Positions 9,327-18,200 of a stretch of 64,000 bases of DNA are shown piece by piece (within the stretch, counting starts at the first letter, position 1; each line of letters starts with the position of its first letter). The stretch is from the NCBI GenBank assembly GCA_036004685.1, contig DASYRE010000054.1:145519-209518 (forward strand). Direction: 5' to 3'. The notes under the pieces were generated by a model. That model did not search any database, had not been told where the DNA came from, and saw only the letters and a list, made by a program, of their open reading frames with translations. This stretch comes from Candidatus Polarisedimenticolia bacterium. Its GTDB lineage: Bacteria > Acidobacteriota > Polarisedimenticolia > Gp22-AA2 > AA152. Both the position numbers and the translations under genes were made by a program.

Positions 9327-11168
9327 CTAAGGTGTCACAGCCGGAGCGAGCATCAGGCGCCGCGCGTCGCGCGGCGGGATCGTCCCGAAGCCGAGGAGCC
9401 GCTCGTTGAAGCTCTTCAGGGAGAACTTCTCTCCCTCGCGCGCCTTCACGTCGGTCAGCAGATCGTTGAGCTCGGTGAACCCCACGAAGTAGGTGGAGAG
9501 CTGGGTGGCGGTGATCTTGGCGCGCCGCAGCTTCCCCTTGGCTTCCACCTCCTCTTGGAACCCGAGCCGGGTCATCAGGTCCATGGCCCAGCGGTCGGTC
9601 TCCTCCTCGGACATGCCGGCGGTGTGCATCTTCGAGTCGAGCAGGGCGTTCATCGGGACCCGGAGGTCGAATTTCTTGTGGACCAGGTAGTTCGCCGGAT
9701 CCCCCGCGGCGAAGCCGTTGGTGAACATTTCCTCTTCGGCGAGGACCGCCCATCCTTCGGCGAAGGTGCCGGAAGCGAAGACTTTCTTGTAAATCGTCGC
9801 CATGGGGGATTTCAGCGCGTACCAGGCCTGCACGTAGTGCCCGGGAAAGGCCTCGTGGATGATGAGACTCTGCAACCCGTAGTCGTTGTACTCGCGGAAG
9901 AACGACTCCGCCACTCGGGCGTCCTCTTCGGGGCTGCCGCCGCGAGGGACGGAGGAGACCCAGAACGACTTCTTCAGATCGGGCTCGAAGGGGGGCGCCG
10001 AATTGAAGAAGGCGACGGCGACCCCGTCCATGAAGGCCGGCGTCGGCTCCACGACGAAGTTGTCGGTTTCCGGCGGCAGGCCGATGATGTCGCTCTTGCG
10101 GATGAAACCCTTGATCTTCGGGATCCACTTCTCCTTCACGTCGGCGAACAGGGTGTCGGGCTTCGAATGGCTCTCCGCGAGCTTCGCCAGCGTTTCCTTG
10201 ACCACGACGTTGATGAGATCGTCGCCGGTTTCCTGGTGCTTGTGATCGGGATACATCTTGTCGTGCAGCGGCTGGGCGACCGCGAGCATCTCCTCCCGAT
10301 CCTTCTTCAGCTTCTCCTCGGCCCGGCGGGTGATCTCCTCCGGAGTCAGATCGGAGGCGAGGGCATAGCGGAGCTTCCGGGTCCAGAGCTCCTTGCCCAG
10401 CCGCCAGTCGCCCTTGGAGCGCGGCAGGAGGTCGCTCTCCAGCCATTTCTGGTAGTCGCGCAGCGCCCCGATCACCTTGGCGCTCTCGCGATGCAGGTCC
10501 TCCCGCAGGGCGGGGACCTTCCCGGAGAGCGGCGGAAGGGTCTTCTCGAAGAACTCGATGTTCCCCGGGTTCAGGACCAGGCAGAACTTCGTCTGGATCT
10601 CCGCCGGGTTCTTGAGGTTCTTCTTGGCCTGCTCGAGGAAGGCGGGGATCTTCTTCATCCTTCCCATCAGGCTCGCCATCCGCTCGGGGAACTCCTTCGC
10701 GTCGGGCGCCACCTGAGTCACGAACAGCGTGCTGTTGCCGAGCACGTCGTTGTAGAAGAGGGGATCGCGATCGAAGGGGCGCAGCGTCGTCAGCGTGAAG
10801 AGGTTCGACTCGCAGTCCTGCACCAGGAGATCGCGGTCGACCTGGGCGCTGAGGCCGAGCTTCGATCGATCCACCGCCGCCAGATCCTTCTGCAGGCGCT
10901 TGAAGGTGTCGGTCATCCTCTTGATCCCGGCGGCGCTGAAATCCTCCAGGTCGGCGTCATAGCGATGGTAGCCGTTGACCGAGGCCTGGGCCGGGAACAG
11001 CCGCAGCGTCTCGTCGAGGTAGCGCTGCGCCACGGTGTAGAACTTCGCGTCGCCGGGGGCCGGCTCGGGCCCCGCCCCGAAGGTCAGGGCGTGGATCGCG
11101 GCGAGCGCGCCGGCGGCGAGGATGCCGGAGAGGACGACGGCCGGGAACGAGGGTAGGGGGCGCAACAC
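9327..11168 (-). CDS. Secreted DUF885 metallopeptidase-like protein
   Basis: A 613-residue protein with an N-terminal signal or anchor (FPAVVLSGILAAGALAAIHA). It carries the DUF885 zincin signature SLIIHEAFPGHYVQAWYAL, an HExxxGH-type zinc site, followed by the third-ligand region ASGTFAEGWAVLAEEEM. These proteins resemble M32/M3-like gluzincins and are frequent in Acidobacteria and other soil bacteria. Peptidase activity is inferred from the conserved zinc motif. It lies upstream of the fluoride riboswitch on the same strand, so readthrough into crcB is possible. Confidence 0.87.
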   Translation of the reverse strand: MLRPLPSFPAVVLSGILAAGALAAIHALTFGAGPEPAPGDAKFYTVAQRYLDETLRLFPAQASVNGYHRYDADLEDFSAAGIKRMTDTFKRLQKDLAAVDRSKLGLSAQVDRDLLVQDCESNLFTLTTLRPFDRDPLFYNDVLGNSTLFVTQVAPDAKEFPERMASLMGRMKKIPAFLEQAKKNLKNPAEIQTKFCLVLNPGNIEFFEKTLPPLSGKVPALREDLHRESAKVIGALRDYQKWLESDLLPRSKGDWRLGKELWTRKLRYALASDLTPEEITRRAEEKLKKDREEMLAVAQPLHDKMYPDHKHQETGDDLINVVVKETLAKLAESHSKPDTLFADVKEKWIPKIKGFIRKSDIIGLPPETDNFVVEPTPAFMDGVAVAFFNSAPPFEPDLKKSFWVSSVPRGGSPEEDARVAESFFREYNDYGLQSLIIHEAFPGHYVQAWYALKSPMATIYKKVFASGTFAEGWAVLAEEEMFTNGFAAGDPANYLVHKKFDLRVPMNALLDSKMHTAGMSEEETDRWAMDLMTRLGFQEEVEAKGKLRRAKITATQLSTYFVGFTELNDLLTDVKAREGEKFSLKSFNERLLGFGTIPPRDARRLMLAPAVTP

Positions 11169-11202
11169 GGCTCGGGACTCCTCAGAGGAAGGTTCGGAAG
11201 AA

Positions 11203-11296
11203 TGGCGGAGAGGGTGGGATTCGAACCCACGTGGCGCTGTTTAGGCGCCAACCCGCTTTCGAGGCGGGCCCGTTACGACCACTTCGGTACCTCTCC
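11203..11296 (-). tRNA. tRNA-Ser (anticodon CGA)
   Basis: The minus strand folds as a class II tRNA with acceptor stem GGAGAGG/CCTCTCC, anticodon stem CCCGC/GCGGG around the loop CTCGAAA (anticodon CGA), a long variable arm (GGCGC/GCGCC) and T-loop GGTTCGAATCC. The 3' CCA is encoded. It reads the UCG codon, common in this GC-rich genome. Confidence 0.96.
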
Positions 11297-11600
11297 GCTC
11301 GGAAGGGCGGTATTCTAGCATGGCGTCTGTGAGCGCGTGGCAATTTGCCGACGCCGAGAACTCGGCTTGCGCAGTGCTATCGGAGGATGAGGAACATGAT
11401 GCGACGAGGAGAGGGCATCTTCCAACTTCTTGGCCGGTCATGATATCATCAGGCCACGACGCGTCGAGAAACCTACTCGACGTGCCCGCCGGAATGGAGC
11501 GGTTTCACAGAAAGGCCGTTCAGAGTCGGCACATCTGCCTTGATCATAAGCCGATGAATATATAGCTTTTATTTCTCTGGCAAAAACCCTGGGAGTACTC
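11297..11600. other. Intergenic region with palindromes before the KaiC-like operon
   Basis: No gene is supported. The region is markedly more AT-rich towards 11560 than its surroundings. It contains a perfect 10-base palindrome (ATGATATCAT, 11440-11449) and an inverted repeat CGTCGAG/CTCGACG with a 7-base spacer (11462-11482), both possible operator sites. A loose promoter candidate, TTGATC followed by TATAGC, lies near 11540-11570, but its spacing is short. Confidence 0.5.
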
Positions 11601-11993
11601 GTGGTGTCGCGAATCCAGCAGCTACTCGGACAGGCCAGGGTGGTGCGCCGTCCATGCGATCTGGACCTGCTGACTTTCCTGCTTCGGCACCCTCGGGCGC
11701 TCCTCACCAGCAAAAGCATCGCGCGGTTTCTTGGGTACAGCGCCAAAGAGGTGGCGGCCTCCCTGGAGGCGCTCATCGAGGGCGGGTTCCTGGAGCGTTC
11801 TCCGACACCAGCCCATGCGGCGCGATTGTACGTCCTGGCGATGCCGGACCCGCACGGGAAATCGCTCCTCAGCCTGCTGAAAATCGCTTCGACTTCCCAC
11901 GGCCGCCAGCGGGTGATTCGAGCGCTCAAGAAACCGGCGGCCCCGGCGCGCGCCCTTCCAGAAGCGCGCGGCTCCCTCGGGAGCGTCCGGTGA
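11601..11993 (+). CDS. Small winged-helix DNA-binding protein
   Basis: A 130-residue basic protein starting at GTG (11601, or the next codon, also GTG). Residues about 20-70 (DLDLLTFLLRHPRALLTSKS, then an IARFLGYSAKEVAASLEALI segment and GGFLERS) form a typical winged helix resembling MarR/ArsR-type domains. The tail is Pro/Ala/Arg-rich. It is 22 bases upstream of the KaiC-like gene on the same strand and presumably belongs to its operon, possibly as its transcriptional output or autoregulator (inference). Confidence 0.7.
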   Translation: MVSRIQQLLGQARVVRRPCDLDLLTFLLRHPRALLTSKSIARFLGYSAKEVAASLEALIEGGFLERSPTPAHAARLYVLAMPDPHGKSLLSLLKIASTSHGRQRVIRALKKPAAPARALPEARGSLGSVR

Positions 11994-12015
11994 GCCTCCG
12001 ACTCCAGGAGTTGCG

Positions 12016-13530
12016 ATGAAGGGACCCGGCCTGATTCGGACCGGAATCACCGGATTGGATGCCATCCTGGGAGGCGGCATTCCACGCGGCAACATCATCC
12101 TGCTCGAAGGCGCCATCGGAACCGGCAAGACGACGCTTGGCGTCGAGATGATCTATCGCGGCGCCAGCGAGTTCGACGAGCCCGGGATTATCGTTCTGTT
12201 CGAGATTTCTCCGGACAAGCTCACGCGCGACGCGGCCCGCCTGGGGTGGGACCTGCAGGAGCTCGAGCGGCGCGGGCGATTGAAGATCGTGTTCACGACG
12301 CGCGACGTCTTCCGGCAGGAAATGCAGCAGGCGGACAGCCTTCTCCTCGAGCAGGCCGCCTCCATCGGCGCGACGCGCATGTTCATCGACGGAGTGGCGC
12401 GCCTGAGAGACGACCGGCAGGATTCACGCGATCTGTTCCACGTGCTCGTCGAAGGCTTGCAGCGCGAGGGCTTGACCGCCGTGATGGCCGTGGAGGCCTC
12501 GATCCTCAACGGGGGGTTTCCTCCGGGGCTGGAGGAGGAGTCCATCGCGGATACCGTCATCCGCCTGCGGACCGAGGAGACATACCGCGCCGTGTTCCGG
12601 TCCATCGAGATCGTGAAGTCGCGCGGCCAGCCGTTCCAGATGGGACTTCACAGCTTCCGCATCGTGGACGGGCAGGGGCTGCAGGTCTATCGCCGGGTGC
12701 AAGCGCCCCGGGCGCCGAGCCGCGAGAGCGAAGGGACCTTCGATCCCACGAAGCGAGTCACGACCGGGACTCCGGGCCTCGATCCGGTGGTCAACGGCGG
12801 ATTCATGCTCGGCAGCACCACGGTGGTCGCGGGCATCTCGGGCGTCGGTAAGAGCGTCATGGGATTGCAGTACATCGGGGAGGGGGCGCGCCGCGGCGAA
12901 AACAGCCTGATGGTGACGCTCGACGAGCAGTATGCGCAGGTTCTCCGAAACGCCAAGAGCATCGGGATCGATCTCGAGCCTGCCATCAAGAAAGGCATCG
13001 TCCGGGTCGTCTACGAGCCGCCTCAAGAAATAGAGATCGATCACCACTTTCACCAGATCGAGCAGTACGTCGAGCAGTTCAAGCCGACGCGCGTCCTGAT
13101 CGACAGCCTCTCGACCTATGGCTCCGCGCTGGGCACCAGCGGCCGGATCTTTCGCGACTTCTTTCACGCCGTCGTCGCCCTGATGAAAGAGCATCAGATC
13201 GCCGCGGTCTACAACCATGAAAACCCCGAAATGCTCGGGATGTCGTCCATGATGGGAGATTTCGCGATGAGCTCGCTGGTGGACAACATCATCCTGATGA
13301 ACTGGGTGGAGCTGGGGGATACGTTCCGCCTCGGCCTGACGGTGGCCAAGATGCGGGCGAATCCCGTCGTCCGCACGACCCACGAGTGCGAAATCGTGGA
13401 CCGGCGGGGACTGTCTGTGCTGCCGCGTGAGATGCACGTTCCTCCAAGCGCCTTCTCTTCGTATTACAGCCTTCTGTCCCGCAATCCGGAGCGCCGCCCC
13501 CGGCGTGACGATGCCGAAAAAGCGAGGTGA
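12016..13530 (+). CDS. Double-domain KaiC-like RecA-fold ATPase
   Basis: A 504-residue protein with two KaiC domains. Domain 1 has Walker A GAIGTGKTT at residues 32-40 and the KaiC-like SEFDEPGIIVLFEISPDKL. Domain 2 has Walker A GISGVGKS near residues 273-280, IDSLSTYGSALGTSGRIFRD, and a VAKMRANP segment matching the CII KMR motif. In the segment FAMSSLVDNIILMNW, the two serines (residues 419-420) align with KaiC Ser431/Thr432, the autophosphorylation pair, while the paired catalytic Glu after each beta-strand is only partly kept. AGGAG precedes the ATG. No kaiA or kaiB is nearby. It lies in an operon with a winged-helix protein and a hybrid histidine kinase, so it is more likely a signalling switch than a clock. 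Confidence 0.9.
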   Translation: MKGPGLIRTGITGLDAILGGGIPRGNIILLEGAIGTGKTTLGVEMIYRGASEFDEPGIIVLFEISPDKLTRDAARLGWDLQELERRGRLKIVFTTRDVFRQEMQQADSLLLEQAASIGATRMFIDGVARLRDDRQDSRDLFHVLVEGLQREGLTAVMAVEASILNGGFPPGLEEESIADTVIRLRTEETYRAVFRSIEIVKSRGQPFQMGLHSFRIVDGQGLQVYRRVQAPRAPSRESEGTFDPTKRVTTGTPGLDPVVNGGFMLGSTTVVAGISGVGKSVMGLQYIGEGARRGENSLMVTLDEQYAQVLRNAKSIGIDLEPAIKKGIVRVVYEPPQEIEIDHHFHQIEQYVEQFKPTRVLIDSLSTYGSALGTSGRIFRDFFHAVVALMKEHQIAAVYNHENPEMLGMSSMMGDFAMSSLVDNIILMNWVELGDTFRLGLTVAKMRANPVVRTTHECEIVDRRGLSVLPREMHVPPSAFSSYYSLLSRNPERRPRRDDAEKAR

Positions 13531-13534
13531 GTCC

Positions 13535-15187
13535 GTGTCGTCCGCACCGGATGAGCAACCCCTCGCATCCGGAGTGTGGCTCCCGGCGCTGGAAAAATTC
13601 GCCGCCGTCACCGGATTGACCGTCCAGCTCTACGATGCGGGCGGGAAGCTCGCCTTCGGTCCCATCGGCCCTAATCCCCTGTTTCAGTTGCTGAAGGGAT
13701 ACGAGCCCGGCATCTTCGAGGAATGCGCGCGGCGCTGTCTGGAACAGGACGTCGATCGCTCGCCCATCGCCCTCCGAACCGCCCAAGGATTAGGCGTCGT
13801 CGGAGTCTGTCTGAAGCGCGGGGAGAAACCCCGTGCCTCCATCGTCGGCGGGTACGTGCTCGTGGATTTCCTGAACCAGTTCGCGATCCAGGAATTGGCT
13901 CGGGAATCCGGAGTGGCTTTTGCGCGGGCCTGGGAGGTTTCACGCCGGGAACGGCCGGTGCCGGAGCGCCGCTTGGTGCTGGTCGGAGAGCTCTTGCGAA
14001 TCCTCGGAGACGCGCTTCTGCGAGAGGACCATCGCATCAGTCTCGATGAAGAAACGATGAGGCTCAGCGAGAAGACGGCGGTCGCGAAAGACGACTTCCT
14101 GGCCGTGCTCTCCCATGAATTGCGCTCGCCGCTCACCCCGATCATCGCCTGGGCCCACATCCTGAAGGCCGGAGGGGATCCGCTTCGGGCGGCGGACGTG
14201 ATCGAGCGCAACGCCCTGCTTCAGGCCCGCCTCGTCGAGGACCTCCTGGACGTGAACCAAGTCATGCGAGGCAAGACACCGTTGGACCTCCAGCCGCTCG
14301 ATATCCGAGGAGCTCTGGGCTCCGCCGTGGCCGCGATCGCGCAGGCTGCGGAACAAAAGAGGATTCGGCTGGAGTTCTCCGGAGGGGAGAAACCCGTGCT
14401 CGTCCGCGCCGACGCGGGCAGGCTCCAGCAGATCCTCACGAACGTTCTCTCCAACGCTCTGAAATTCACTCCTCCGACCGGCAGCATCCACGTGCTCCTC
14501 GCCCGGGAAGCGGACCAGGCGGTCGTGACGATCACCGACACGGGCAAGGGAATCGCCGCCGAGTTCCTGCCGTTCGTTTTCGATCTGTTTCGCCAACAGG
14601 AAGAAGGCACGCGGCGGCAATACTCGGGGCTCGGCGCCGGACTCGCCATCGTCCGGCGGCTGGTCGAGGCTCATCAAGGGAAGGTCGCCGTTTCGAGCCC
14701 CGGAATGGGACTGGGCACGAGCGTGCGGCTGGTACTGCCCCTCGCGGTGGGGACGGAGACGGCGAGCGCCATCATGCACGACACGGAGGTCTCCTCTTCG
14801 GCACGCTTGGACAACCTCAGTATCCTCCTGGTCGAGGATGCCGAGGACGTGCGGGAGGCGACGGAACTGGTCTTGAAGGGTCTCGGAGCCGCCGTCCGGA
14901 GCGCCCCCAACGGCCAGAAAGGCCTGGCTCTGGCGGCCAGCAGTTATTTCGACATCGTGCTGTGCGATTTGCGCATGCCCGACATGGACGGATTCGAGTT
15001 CATCCGGAAGCTTCACCGGAGCTCGCGTCTAGTCTACTTGCCCGTCGTGGCCCTGACCGCGCTCGCCAGCCAAGCAGACCATGAGCGGACCCGAGATGCA
15101 GGCTTCCTGGCTCACATCGACAAACCCTTCAACGCAGCTCGGATCGTGCAGGCCGTAACCGGCGCTCTGGCCGCGCAGACGCACTAA
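13535..15187 (+). CDS. Hybrid histidine kinase with PocR-like N-terminal sensor domain
   Basis: About 550 residues. The GTG at 13535 has GAGGTG five bases upstream, at the KaiC stop; an ATG at 13511 would overlap that gene by 20 bases and lacks a ribosome site. The N-terminal ~140 residues (KFAAVTGLTVQLYDAGGKLA with Cys-containing ECARRCLEQD and GVCLKRGEKP) resemble the PocR ligand-sensing domain. Then come the dimerisation helix with phospho-His194 (VLSHELRSPLTPIIAW), an HATPase domain (NVLSNALKFTPP, DTGKGIAAEF, GLGAGLAIVRRLVEAHQG) and a C-terminal receiver with phospho-acceptor Asp478 (CDLRMPDMDG) and the conserved Lys in IDKPF. No transmembrane segment is evident, so it should sense a cytoplasmic signal. 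It is translationally linked to the KaiC-like ATPase. Confidence 0.9.
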   Translation: MSSAPDEQPLASGVWLPALEKFAAVTGLTVQLYDAGGKLAFGPIGPNPLFQLLKGYEPGIFEECARRCLEQDVDRSPIALRTAQGLGVVGVCLKRGEKPRASIVGGYVLVDFLNQFAIQELARESGVAFARAWEVSRRERPVPERRLVLVGELLRILGDALLREDHRISLDEETMRLSEKTAVAKDDFLAVLSHELRSPLTPIIAWAHILKAGGDPLRAADVIERNALLQARLVEDLLDVNQVMRGKTPLDLQPLDIRGALGSAVAAIAQAAEQKRIRLEFSGGEKPVLVRADAGRLQQILTNVLSNALKFTPPTGSIHVLLAREADQAVVTITDTGKGIAAEFLPFVFDLFRQQEEGTRRQYSGLGAGLAIVRRLVEAHQGKVAVSSPGMGLGTSVRLVLPLAVGTETASAIMHDTEVSSSARLDNLSILLVEDAEDVREATELVLKGLGAAVRSAPNGQKGLALAASSYFDIVLCDLRMPDMDGFEFIRKLHRSSRLVYLPVVALTALASQADHERTRDAGFLAHIDKPFNAARIVQAVTGALAAQTH

Positions 15188-15222
15188 GTCTCTCCTCGCG
15201 GACGGATGCCGATGCAGGAGGC

Positions 15223-18200
15223 TCAGGGACACGGGGGGATCGCTGCATCCCGGCCGGCGCCGTAGGTGCCGATCCCACAGGAGTTGCGAGCCCGGGCGAG
15301 GTACCAGTAGGTGGTGCTCGCGGCAGGAGCGGCTCGCGAGTCGGGGAAGCTGTTTGGGCCGGAGGGCTGGAGACACGACGCGGCGGACAGACCCGTCGAG
15401 CCGGGAGGACTCGTGAACGTGCCCCCCACCAGATCATAAATGGTCTCGGATCCCGCGGGCGTGCTCTGGGAGGTCCACGTGACGGTCGTCGGGTTTCCAG
15501 TGAGAACGGCCAAGCCTGAGACCTCCGACGGAACCCCCCAAACTTGTGGATCCGTGTCGAGGCAATCGCCGCCCACGGAGACGAACCCCGGGAGTGGGAT
15601 CGACTCGCAGGTGGTCTGCGCCGTCTGCGGGTCTCCGAAGTGATCCAGATCCCGATCAAGGTAGTAGATATAGTAAGTCCCGCATTGCCGGCAGTAACGC
15701 CCCCCCGTCCCGAGAGGACCCTGATTGAAGCCTCCCCAGACGAGCATTTCGGTGCCCGCCCAGACGGCCCTAGAATCGTATCGAGGGTACGGTAGGTTCG
15801 ATCCCGTCCCGGTGGGCGTCCAAGTGTCGTTCGACGGATTGTAACGCCCGCCGGTGTTCAACGCATTGGGGCTGGAGTACCCTCCCCAGACAATCATCTC
15901 GCCGTTCCCCCATACCGCGGTGTGAGACAGTCGACCGGCCGGTACCCCAGTTCCCGTACCTGTAGGATTCCAAGTGTTCGAGGAGGGATTGTAGCGGCCC
16001 CCCGTGTTGCTCGCGGGCCCCGAGCTCCCCCAGACGATCACTTCGGAGCCGGTCCAGACCGCCGTGTGTCCATCGGGGCTGGAGGGAGCGCCGGACGTGC
16101 TGACGGCGGCCCATGAATCGGAGCCCGGATCGTACCGCCCGCCGGTCGTCTCCGGCGTTCCGCTTCCGCTCCCGCCCCAGACGAACATCCTGTTTCCGGT
16201 CCAGGTCGCGGTGTGGCCGGAACGGGCGCTAGGAAGGTTTGCCCCGACGCCGGTCGGAACCCATCCGTCCGAGGCGGGACTGTAGCGGCCTCCGGAATTC
16301 ACGGGCGATGGAGAAGAATTGGTCCCTCCCCAGACGATCATCTCCGTCCCGGTCCAGATGGCGGAGTGGCCGACGCGAGCCACGGGAAGGTTCGTCCCGG
16401 CTCCCGTGGGGAACCACGAGTCGCTGGTCGGGTTGTAGCGCCCTCCCGAGCTCAGTCTCGTTCCGAAGGTGTCCATGCCGCCCCAGACGATCATCTCGGT
16501 GCCAGTCCACACCTCAGTCTGAAAGGTCCGGCCTTCCGGGACGGCGCCTGGCGCGCTGTTCGTGGCGCTCCACGCGTCGGTCGCCGGCACGTAGCGCCCG
16601 CCGGTGCTGACGTAGTTGCCACCGGTAGCTGCTCCTCCCCACACGATCATCTCGGACCCTGTCCAGATTGCGGAATGATTGAACCGAGGCGTGGGAGAAG
16701 GAGCCCGGCTCGTCGGAACCCAGCTGTCGCTGGCCGGGTCGTACCGGCCGCCTGAATCGAATACGGTGGTGCCGCTGCCGCCCCAGACGATCATCTCGGT
16801 GCCGGTCCAGACCCCGGTGTGCTTATCCCGCGAGGCGGGCGCGCCCGTCAGGTTCGTCGTGACGTAGGTGTCGCTGGAAGGGTCGTACCGGAATCCGAGA
16901 TTCGTGGGGCCTGGGTTGGGAGGGGAGCTCGAATAGCCGCCCCAGACGATCATCCTGGAACCGGTCCAGACGGCGGCGTGGCTCACGTCAGAATACAGGG
17001 GTGTGTTCAGGGTGCTCCAGGTGTCGGAGCCCGGGTTATAGCGGGCGCCGCCGATCGGGTCCCCCGCTTGGGCGGTTCCCCCGAAAATGATCATCTGGGT
17101 CCCCGTCCACACAGCCGTGTGATTGAATCGTGCCGAGGGCAGGTTGACCCCCGTGCTCGTGGTGCTCCAGGTGTTGGTGCTCGGGACGTAACGACCGCCC
17201 GTGTTGAGCTCGGTGATGTCGATCCCTCCCCAAACGATCATCTCGGAGCCCGTCCAGACAGCCGAATGGGAACGCCTCCGTCCGGGCGGTCCCGTACCGG
17301 CGAAAATGCCGATCCAAGTGTCGCTCGAGGGATCGTACCTCCCCCCATCATTCAGCCTGGCCCCACCATATCCTCCCCAGACGATCATCTCGGAGCCGGT
17401 CCAGACGGCGGTGTGGTCCATTCGGACGGTCGGGGCGATGCCCGCTGTGCTATTCGTGGCGGTCCAGGTGTCGGTCGACGGATCGTATCTTCCCCCGGTG
17501 TTCAGGAAGCTCGCGCCGGGGCCGGCGCCTCCCCAGACAATCATCCGCGTGCCCGTCCAGATCGCCGTGTGATCTATGCGCGCCGTGGGCGCATTGAGGG
17601 GATTCATCGGCGTCCAAGTGTCGGTCGCAGGGTTGTAACGGAGGCCGGAGTTCAGCAGCGCTGAATTGACGTCTTCCCCCCCCCATATCAGCATCTCACT
17701 GCCGGTCCAAACCGCAGCGTGCAGGAATCGGGCATTCGGCCCAAAGGCGATCGGCGTCCAGGTATCGTCCGCACAGGTCGGGGAATCCACCGCCACGGTT
17801 TGAACGTCTTCTTCCTCGGGCGAGAGATCCGCATCGAGACTGCGACGCTCCTGGCTCCACCAGGTTTCGAAGGGCGTCTTCCTCCAGCTGAGAGCCCCCA
17901 CCCGCATCGAATCGGCGTCCTGCGCGATCACCGCCTTCGCAAAAAAGGAGTTCTCGTCCTCTTGAAGAGGGCCGAATCGTCCCTGCGGCAGTTCGGCGAG
18001 ATTGGCTGGCCGCTGCTGAGCGGCCGGTGCCGGATCGAGGCCCATCTCGAGCCACGTGCTCTGGACCTGGGTCTCGTATTCCTCGGGATCCAACGAGATC
18101 TCCTTGCCTTTGGCGGTGAAGTCTCCAGGATCCCGGCCCGTGGGGCGCGACCGCCAGGTGACCTCATGATACCCGGCGCCGTCCGGCGGCTCCGCGCTCA

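Noticed and set aside
9321..11156. 611-codon open frame opposite the DUF885 gene
   Set aside because: It mirrors the DUF885 coding sequence in another frame with Arg/Glu/Leu-rich low-complexity composition and no domain; a GC-rich shadow.
15700..17765. Possible CRISPR or satellite array
   Set aside because: The ~150-bp periodic repeats are in-frame coding repeats of a kelch protein, not short direct repeats with unique spacers.
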